Source: Hyphomicrobiales bacterium (GTDB lineage Bacteria; Pseudomonadota; Alphaproteobacteria; Rhizobiales; Aestuariivirgaceae). Taken from it: a stretch of 10,030 nt of DNA. A model generated the notes under the pieces. It was not told the DNA's origin and ran no database searches. It worked only from the letters and a program-made list of their open reading frames with translations. A program made the translations under genes and the position numbers. The stretch is from NCBI GenBank assembly GCA_020029455.1, contig JAIBJH010000079.1, positions 1 to 10,030 of the forward strand, given 5' to 3'. This document shows positions 5,758 to 10,030 of this stretch, piece by piece. Every line of letters begins with the position of its first letter. The stretch's first letter is position 1.

Positions 5758-7044
5758 GTGACCAAGAAACCAACAAAGAAAAAGAAGCCAGCGGCGCCCC
5801 GCAAGGGAGCGGCACCCGCCAAGCCGCCGGCGCCCGAGGCAACAGCCGCAACACCTGCACCGCGCGCAACCCTCACCGAGGTTGAGATTGCGCCGCCGCA
5901 GAATTACCAGGCTGCCCTTTGCATCGTCGGCAGCGACGGTCCAGCCATGTTCGGGCTGAGCGGCCGCGAGCGCCTGCGCCGCCAGTTTGCGAGAGCCGGC
6001 CTTGTAGGCGAGATCGCCGCTGACGCTGCGGAAAAGCATCGTGGGCCCCTGATCATCCTGCGCGCTGATGCCGTGATCGACCAGCCGCTGATCGAAGTCA
6101 TCATCAAGCGGCCCGGCCTTGTTCTCACCACCGAAGCGGTGGACGGCAAGGCCGTGGTGGCCACCAATATCCGCGCCTCCGATGCCAAGGCGGTAATGAA
6201 GAACATGGCGGGAGAGCCTACACCACTACCCTTCCTTCTGTTGCAGCGCGCACCCAGTGAACTTGAAGCCGCCTATTGGAAGGCGCTGCGCAAGCGCGAA
6301 ACGCCCTATGCCCTGATTGTTACGCCCGCTAACAGCACTGCAGTCGAACGGCGCGTGTTCATGGGCACCTACAAGGGCGCAACCGATCTGGTGACGAAGC
6401 ATCTCTGGCCCGTGCCAGCTTTTCATGCCACGCGGTTCCTGGCGCTGAGAGGCATCACCCCCAACATGGTGACGATGGTTGCCGCCATCCTCACGGCGCT
6501 TGCCTTCTTCCTCTTCCTCAAGGGCGCGTTTGCGGTCGGCCTCGTTGCCGCCTGGGCCATGACGTTTCTCGATACCGTGGATGGCAAGCTGGCCCGCACC
6601 ACGCTCACCTCCAGCAAGTGGGGCGATGTCTTCGATCACGGCATAGATCTTGTACATCCGCCCTTCTGGTATGCGGCCTGGGCAGTAGGACTCGCAAGCT
6701 GGGGTGTCCATTGGAGCGCTACGCTCACCTGGTGGGTGGTCGGCATCATTCTCGGCGGCTACGTGCTGCAGCGCCTGATGGAGGGTGCGGCCATCAAATG
6801 GCTCGGCATTGAGATCCACATCTGGCGGCCACTCGATACGCTGTTCCGCCAGATCACGGCCCGGCGCAATCCCAATCTCATCCTGCTCACGCTCTTCACG
6901 CTCTTTCAAAAGCCGGACTGGGGGCTGATCGCTGTCGCCGTCTGGACTGGGCTGTGCCTCGTCCTCCATGCCATTCAACTTGTGCAGGCTTTCGCCGCAA
7001 AGCCAAAGAGCGGCGCCTTGCCGTCCTGGATGGCGGGGCCATGA
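5758..7044 (+). CDS. CDP-alcohol phosphotransferase with N-terminal degenerate nucleotidyltransferase-like domain
   Basis: A 428-residue protein starting at GTG 5758. Residues 2-45 are a Lys/Pro/Ala-rich, basic, probably disordered tail. Residues about 50-205 look like a GT-A-type nucleotidyltransferase fold that has lost its active-site signature: AALCIVGSDGPAMFGLSGRERLRR instead of LAAGxGxRxxPxxK. It retains GPLIILRADAVIDQPLIEV. The C-terminal half is a clear CDP-alcohol phosphotransferase. The exact family motif D-x2-D-G-x2-A-R-x8-G-x3-D-x3-D runs from Asp272 to Asp297 (DTVDGKLAR ... GDVFDHGID), between hydrophobic helices (VTMVAAILTALAFFLFL; WWVVGIILGGYVLQ; GLIAVAVWTGLCLVLHAIQL). These integral membrane enzymes exchange CMP on a CDP-activated alcohol for an acceptor hydroxyl or phosphate. 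The domain order resembles archaeal/thermophile cytidylyltransferase-DIPP synthase fusions. Inference: it attaches the headgroup to ceramide or ceramide phosphate. It overlaps the lipid kinase gene by ATGA. Confidence 0.9.
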   Translation: MTKKPTKKKKPAAPRKGAAPAKPPAPEATAATPAPRATLTEVEIAPPQNYQAALCIVGSDGPAMFGLSGRERLRRQFARAGLVGEIAADAAEKHRGPLIILRADAVIDQPLIEVIIKRPGLVLTTEAVDGKAVVATNIRASDAKAVMKNMAGEPTPLPFLLLQRAPSELEAAYWKALRKRETPYALIVTPANSTAVERRVFMGTYKGATDLVTKHLWPVPAFHATRFLALRGITPNMVTMVAAILTALAFFLFLKGAFAVGLVAAWAMTFLDTVDGKLARTTLTSSKWGDVFDHGIDLVHPPFWYAAWAVGLASWGVHWSATLTWWVVGIILGGYVLQRLMEGAAIKWLGIEIHIWRPLDTLFRQITARRNPNLILLTLFTLFQKPDWGLIAVAVWTGLCLVLHAIQLVQAFAAKPKSGALPSWMAGP

Positions 7045-8003
7045 CGCCGGTTGGCGTCATCATCAATCCGCATTCGGGCCGTGGCCGCGGCAAAGGCATG
7101 AAGCTTCTACAGCAGTTGCAGGCGAACCCCGCGAGCCATGTTCATCTCTTGCCGCTCGAAGATTTCGCTGGCCTCGCCCCCGGCCTTGAGCACTTTGCCA
7201 GCCTCGGCGTTCGCGACCTCTTCATCAGCTCGGGCGATGGCACCATCCAGGCCATCCAGACCTTCCTCGCCGAATCCGGCGCGTTCAAGGAATTGCCGCG
7301 GCTCTGCCTGCTGCCCCATGGCACCACCAACATGACGGCCGCCGACCTCGGCTTTCTCCGCAAGGGCATTGTCGAACAGGCGCTGTTCATCGCTAACATC
7401 ACGCCACGCGAAACGAAGCGCCGCCACACGCTTCGCATTGCCAACGCGAAGGGTCAACCTCCACTCCACGGCATGTTCTTTGGAACCGGCGCAATTTCTG
7501 AAGCCACGCGCTACTGCCAGGTGGCCTTCAACGACAGGGGCGTGGGAGGGAACCTCGCCACTTTCGCCACACTGGCAAGCGTTCTCTCCAAAAGCTTGTT
7601 CCGCGCTCCCGACCGCAACGATCCCGACCGCTTTGACAAGCCCTATGACATCACTGTGAAGTCTGGGGCCGAGACCCTGTGCAGCGGTGAACAATTATTG
7701 ATGCTGGCCACGACACTCGACAAGCTGATCCTCGGTACACGTCCCTTCTGGGGTGGTGCCCATGCACCGCTGCGCATCACAACCATGCCCTATCCCGTGC
7801 CGAGCATTATGCGCTGGCTCATTCCCTCGCTCTATGGTTCGGAAGAAAGATCAGGGCCGCTGGGTTCCGTCAGCCGCGCTGTTCAAAGCTGCAGCGTTCT
7901 CTGCAACACGTCCTTTGTACTTGATGGCGAGTTCTACGAACCACAAGAAGGCGTGCCACTGCAACTCGAAGCAGGCCCCAGCCTTGAGTACATCGTCGCA
8001 TGA
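7041..8003 (+). CDS. cpgB: Diacylglycerol-kinase-family lipid kinase, probable ceramide kinase
   Basis: A 320-residue protein of the DAGK/sphingosine kinase/NAD kinase fold. The N-terminal VIINPHSGRGRGKG (residues 6-19) and the nucleotide-binding loop SSGDGTIQAI (Asp66) are visible. The loop is usually GGDGT; here the first Gly is Ser. Next comes LLPHGTTNM (Gly94-Asn97), the family's GTxN motif. The rest is the beta-rich C-terminal lipid-binding half, ending LVLDGEFYEP. These enzymes phosphorylate a lipid hydroxyl with ATP at the inner face of the membrane. In Caulobacter crescentus a kinase of this type, CpgB, phosphorylates ceramide and is encoded near spt. The matching order here (CDP-alcohol transferase, kinase, nucleotidyltransferase, spt) makes ceramide the best guess; diacylglycerol is the alternative. 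Start ATG 7041 lies in the stop of the upstream gene and the gene ends in the start of the next (ATGA both times), so it is translationally coupled. Confidence 0.82.
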   Translation: MTPVGVIINPHSGRGRGKGMKLLQQLQANPASHVHLLPLEDFAGLAPGLEHFASLGVRDLFISSGDGTIQAIQTFLAESGAFKELPRLCLLPHGTTNMTAADLGFLRKGIVEQALFIANITPRETKRRHTLRIANAKGQPPLHGMFFGTGAISEATRYCQVAFNDRGVGGNLATFATLASVLSKSLFRAPDRNDPDRFDKPYDITVKSGAETLCSGEQLLMLATTLDKLILGTRPFWGGAHAPLRITTMPYPVPSIMRWLIPSLYGSEERSGPLGSVSRAVQSCSVLCNTSFVLDGEFYEPQEGVPLQLEAGPSLEYIVA

Positions 8004-8866
8004 CGGCGGCCCTCCAATCCCTTTTGACTACTCGCCTCAAAGAGCCGGCACCCGATGCGGTGATCGCAATGGCCGATCGTGTTAGAAGCATGCATGAAGG
8101 CGTCCGGGCAGTGATTGCCTATGGTTCCGCACTGCGCGATGCCGCCCTGACAGAAACACTCATTGATCTCTATGTGCTGACGGAAACATTCGCGGGAGTC
8201 TCCACCAATCCCCTGTCGCGCCTCGGCTGCCGCCTTGTGCCGCCCAATGTGTATTACACCGAACACACTGCGGACGGGCAGACGTACCGCGCCAAATATG
8301 CCGTGCTGCCGCTTTCGCAACTTGAAGCGAAAACCCGTTCCACAGTTTCAAATCCCTACTTCTGGGCGCGCTTCACTCAGCCCATGCGATTGATTTGGAT
8401 TGCGGACAAGATCACCGAGGCCAAGGTTCTCAACACCATCGCCCGTGCCTGCGAAACAGCCTGCACCAACGCCGTGGGAACATCGCCCGGCGCTTCATTT
8501 CTAGCGCAATGGGCCAACCTCTTTCGAGAAACCTACAGAACCGAACTTCGGCCTGAGTCAGCGAACCGCGCCAGCGCCATCGTTGAAGCCGATCGCGGTT
8601 ACTACGAGGGTCTCTCCGCTGTATTGGCACATTTGAAACCCATCCAACCCAACTGGTCCTTGCGGCACGCGACGGGAAAACTCTTGAGCGTCCTCCGCCT
8701 GATCAAGGCATCCTTCACCTTTCAAGGCGGCGCCGATTACATCGCCTGGAAGATCAAGCGCCACTCCGGTGTGGACATTGAGGTAACGGACTTCCAGCGC
8801 AGGCACCCGCTGATTGCGGGACTCCTTCTCCTGCCGCAACTACTGCGCAAGGGCGCAGTGCGTTAG
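8000..8866 (+). CDS. Tam41-like nucleotidyltransferase (phosphatidate cytidylyltransferase-like)
   Basis: A 288-residue soluble-looking protein. Seen: AYGSALRD (Gly42-Ser43) followed by LIDLYVL (Asp56), the GS-x-n-D signature of the pol-beta nucleotidyltransferase fold. Further blocks are VPPNVYYTEH, then YRAKYAVLPLSQL (Lys99-Tyr100), then FWARFTQPMRLIWI. This order (YGSG...IDFIFxV, VYY, KYGVI, YLxGRxxKPV) is what I know from mitochondrial Tam41/Mmp37 CDP-diacylglycerol synthases. The canonical second carboxylate is not obvious. Tam41 makes CDP-diacylglycerol from phosphatidate and CTP. By analogy this protein could activate ceramide 1-phosphate from the kinase encoded just before it to CDP-ceramide, or act on phosphatidate (inference). 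It is the last gene of the operon, coupled by ATGA to the kinase, followed by the hairpin-rich gap. Alternatively it is an uncharacterised nucleotidyltransferase with another acceptor. Position after the kinase and before spt resembles the Caulobacter cpg region as I recall it. Confidence 0.68.
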   Translation: MTAALQSLLTTRLKEPAPDAVIAMADRVRSMHEGVRAVIAYGSALRDAALTETLIDLYVLTETFAGVSTNPLSRLGCRLVPPNVYYTEHTADGQTYRAKYAVLPLSQLEAKTRSTVSNPYFWARFTQPMRLIWIADKITEAKVLNTIARACETACTNAVGTSPGASFLAQWANLFRETYRTELRPESANRASAIVEADRGYYEGLSAVLAHLKPIQPNWSLRHATGKLLSVLRLIKASFTFQGGADYIAWKIKRHSGVDIEVTDFQRRHPLIAGLLLLPQLLRKGAVR

Positions 8867-8893
8867 AACGCAGCATATTCTCTATCATCCCTC

Positions 8894-8910
8894 CCCCGCG
8901 CAGCGCGGGG
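8894..8910. repeat. GC-rich inverted repeat
   Basis: CCCCGCGC-A-GCGCGGGG is a near-perfect palindrome, realistically a 7-bp stem with a CAG loop. It is the first of five hairpins in the gap between the convergent operon and spt. No T-run follows on either strand, so it is not a textbook terminator by itself. Confidence 0.7.
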
Positions 8911-8919
8911 AGAGCCTGC

Positions 8920-8936
8920 CCCGGACTTGATCCGGG
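8920..8936. repeat. Inverted repeat CCCGGA-CTTGA-TCCGGG
   Basis: A 6-bp stem with a CTTGA loop, just downstream of the previous hairpin. The CCGGACTTGATCCGGG phrase resembles a short intergenic repeat common in alphaproteobacterial genomes (from memory, not searched here). Confidence 0.65.
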
Positions 8937-8939
8937 CGT

Positions 8940-8958
8940 GGCGCACATCTTGTGCGCC
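8940..8958. repeat. Inverted repeat with 8-bp stem
   Basis: GGCGCACA, a TCT loop and TGTGCGCC form a perfect 8-bp stem, third in the hairpin series. Confidence 0.7.
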
Positions 8959-8988
8959 GGGTTGGTGCACAACAAGCGGAAACCCTCC

Positions 8989-9007
8989 GTCATTGCTGCG
9001 CAATGAC
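8989..9007. repeat. Inverted repeat GTCATTGC-TGC-GCAATGAC
   Basis: An 8-bp stem with a 3-base loop, immediately before the last hairpin. GTCATTGC/GCAATGAC arms of this kind recur in intergenic repeats of Rhizobiales-like genomes (recollection). No poly-T tract adjoins it. Confidence 0.68.
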
Positions 9008-9008
9008 A

Positions 9009-9030
9009 CCTCCCCCGTAGAAGGGGGAGG
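9009..9030. terminator. Possible rho-independent-like terminator hairpin between convergent genes
   Basis: CCTCCCCC, a GTAGAA loop and GGGGGAGG give a strong 8-bp GC stem. On the + strand it is followed by AGATTCTTTCTC, only mildly T-rich, so termination is plausible but not classical. It lies 15 bases beyond the spt stop codon and about 140 past the end of the Tam41-like gene, so it could serve either strand. It may equally be part of a repeated intergenic element. Confidence 0.4.
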
Positions 9031-9045
9031 AGATTCTTTCTCGCG

Positions 9046-10030
9046 CTACCCCTTCACCACCCGGCCGAAGATGTCGATGATCTTGTCGATGTCATCGAAT
9101 GTGTGCGCCGCCGAAACTGAGCAGCGCAGCAGGCACAGGCGGTTGGGCGTTCCCGGTGGCAGTGCGATGTTCACATAGACGCCAGCCTCCAGAATCCGGT
9201 TCCACATCTGGATCGTTGAAATCTCATCCTTGCACTTCACCGCAATCACCGGGCTCACCACCTCGCAGCCCATTTCGAAACCCAGCGTCTTGAAGCCATT
9301 GAACAGCCGCTCGGAGTTTGCACGGATGCGGTCGCGCCGTTCCGGTTCCTTCGCCAACACCTTCACCGCCTGAAGCGATGTTGCAATGGTCGCAGGTGAT
9401 GATGACGCGGTGAAAAGATAGGGCCGCATGGCATAGCGCAACACTTCGAACAGCGGATGATCACCCGCGCCAAAGCCACCGATGGAGCCGATGCTCTTTG
9501 AGAAAGTGCCAACAATGAAATCCGCTTCGTCTTCCAGCCCAACCTCATCGGCAAGGCCGCGCCCGCTGGGCCCCAGCACGCCGAAGGAGTGAGCCTCATC
9601 CACCAGCAATTGGAAGCCGTGCTTCTTCTTGACCTCAACAAACTCCTTGAGCGGTGCCCGGTCGCCCAGCATCGAGTAGATGCCTTCAAGGACGACAAGC
9701 CTGCCGCCCTCCTCGCCTTCCGAGCGCGTGAGCCGCTTGTCGAGATCGGCCGCGTCATTGTGGCGGAAGCGAACGAGCTTGGCGCCTGACAATGTGCAGC
9801 CGTCATAGATTGAGGAATGGGAATCGCTGTCGAGAAAGATCGTATCGCGCGGTCCTGCAAGCCCCGACATCATGCCAAGATTAGCCTGGTAACCGGTGGT
9901 GAAGACGATGCAGTGCTTCTTGTTAAGGAAGCGCGCCAGCTCCTGCTCCAGTTCCTGGTGCATGGCATAGTTGCCATTGGCAACGCGTGAACCAGTGGTG
10001 CCCGTGCCGTATTTCGCCAGCGCCTCTTGC
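9046..10030 (-). CDS. spt: Serine palmitoyltransferase-type alpha-oxoamine synthase, 5' end beyond the window
   Basis: The frame runs from the stop complementary to 9046-9048 to the window edge, giving 327 residues; the N-terminal part lies outside. It is a fold-type I PLP enzyme of the alpha-oxoamine synthase family. The start of the visible part reads KYGTGTTGSRVANGNY. Then come DSHSSIYDG (PLP-stacking His, codon 9817-9819), DEAHSFGVLGPSGRG (Asp and His contacting PLP, near 9600-9590) and TFSKSIGS, whose Lys (9496-9498) is the Schiff-base lysine. The C-terminus CSVSAAHTFDDIDKII is also typical. The family condenses an amino acid with an acyl-CoA or acyl-ACP thioester. Serine plus a long acyl chain (giving 3-ketosphinganine) is preferred over glycine C-acetyltransferase or AONS because of the sphingolipid-type neighbours. 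The ATG at 9963 is internal, since family sequence continues upstream of it. The gene converges on the operon. Confidence 0.8.
   Translation of the reverse strand, partial: QEALAKYGTGTTGSRVANGNYAMHQELEQELARFLNKKHCIVFTTGYQANLGMMSGLAGPRDTIFLDSDSHSSIYDGCTLSGAKLVRFRHNDAADLDKRLTRSEGEEGGRLVVLEGIYSMLGDRAPLKEFVEVKKKHGFQLLVDEAHSFGVLGPSGRGLADEVGLEDEADFIVGTFSKSIGSIGGFGAGDHPLFEVLRYAMRPYLFTASSSPATIATSLQAVKVLAKEPERRDRIRANSERLFNGFKTLGFEMGCEVVSPVIAVKCKDEISTIQMWNRILEAGVYVNIALPPGTPNRLCLLRCSVSAAHTFDDIDKIIDIFGRVVKG

Noticed and set aside
4543..6039. 498-residue open frame on the minus strand
   Set aside because: It lies antisense to lptG and the start of the CDP-alcohol transferase gene. Its translation is low-complexity Gly/Arg/Gln/His-rich with no family motifs: a GC-rich shadow.
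8880..9030. CRISPR-like array
   Set aside because: The hairpins differ in sequence and there are no repeated units with regular spacers.

Overview
The window is high-GC, densely packed DNA that looks alphaproteobacterial, probably Hyphomicrobiales/Rhizobiales-like. The basis is codon and GC style, short or overlapping gene junctions, TTG/GTG starts, and a GC-rich patch of clustered inverted repeats between convergent genes. The taxon is an inference; nothing in the window fixes it.

The content fits a bacterial sphingolipid (ceramide) locus. At the left edge is the C-terminal part of a GNAT-fold acyltransferase of the bacterial ceramide synthase (bCerS) type. It is interrupted by an in-frame TAG at 31-33. 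It is followed by a MobA-like nucleotidyltransferase (459-1238, +), then a convergent LicC-like nucleotidyltransferase (1235-1966, -) whose stop codon overlaps that of its neighbour.

From 2053 to 8866 seven + strand genes form one probable operon. In order they are a calcineurin-like metallophosphoesterase, a HIT-family protein, an LptF-like and an LptG-like permease, a CDP-alcohol phosphotransferase with an N-terminal degenerate nucleotidyltransferase-like domain, a diacylglycerol/ceramide-kinase-type lipid kinase, and a Tam41-like cytidylyltransferase. Gaps are 18-21 nt or 4-nt ATGA overlaps. A weak sigma70-like promoter sits in the divergent gap upstream. A 179-nt intergenic region (8867-9045) with five hairpins separates this operon from a convergent, 5'-truncated serine palmitoyltransferase-type gene (9046 to the window end, -).

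Taken together: Spt starts the long-chain base and a bCerS-type enzyme N-acylates it. The lipid kinase would make ceramide 1-phosphate. The nucleotidyltransferases, Tam41-like protein and CDP-alcohol phosphotransferase would build a phosphate-containing headgroup. The LptF/LptG pair would lift the finished lipid out of the inner membrane. This parallels the anionic ceramide-phosphoglycerate system of Caulobacter crescentus, but the exact headgroup and the export role are inferences. The most notable points are the nonsense codon in the ceramide-synthase-like gene, the embedded LptFG pair, and the kinase/Tam41-like/CDP-alcohol transferase trio.
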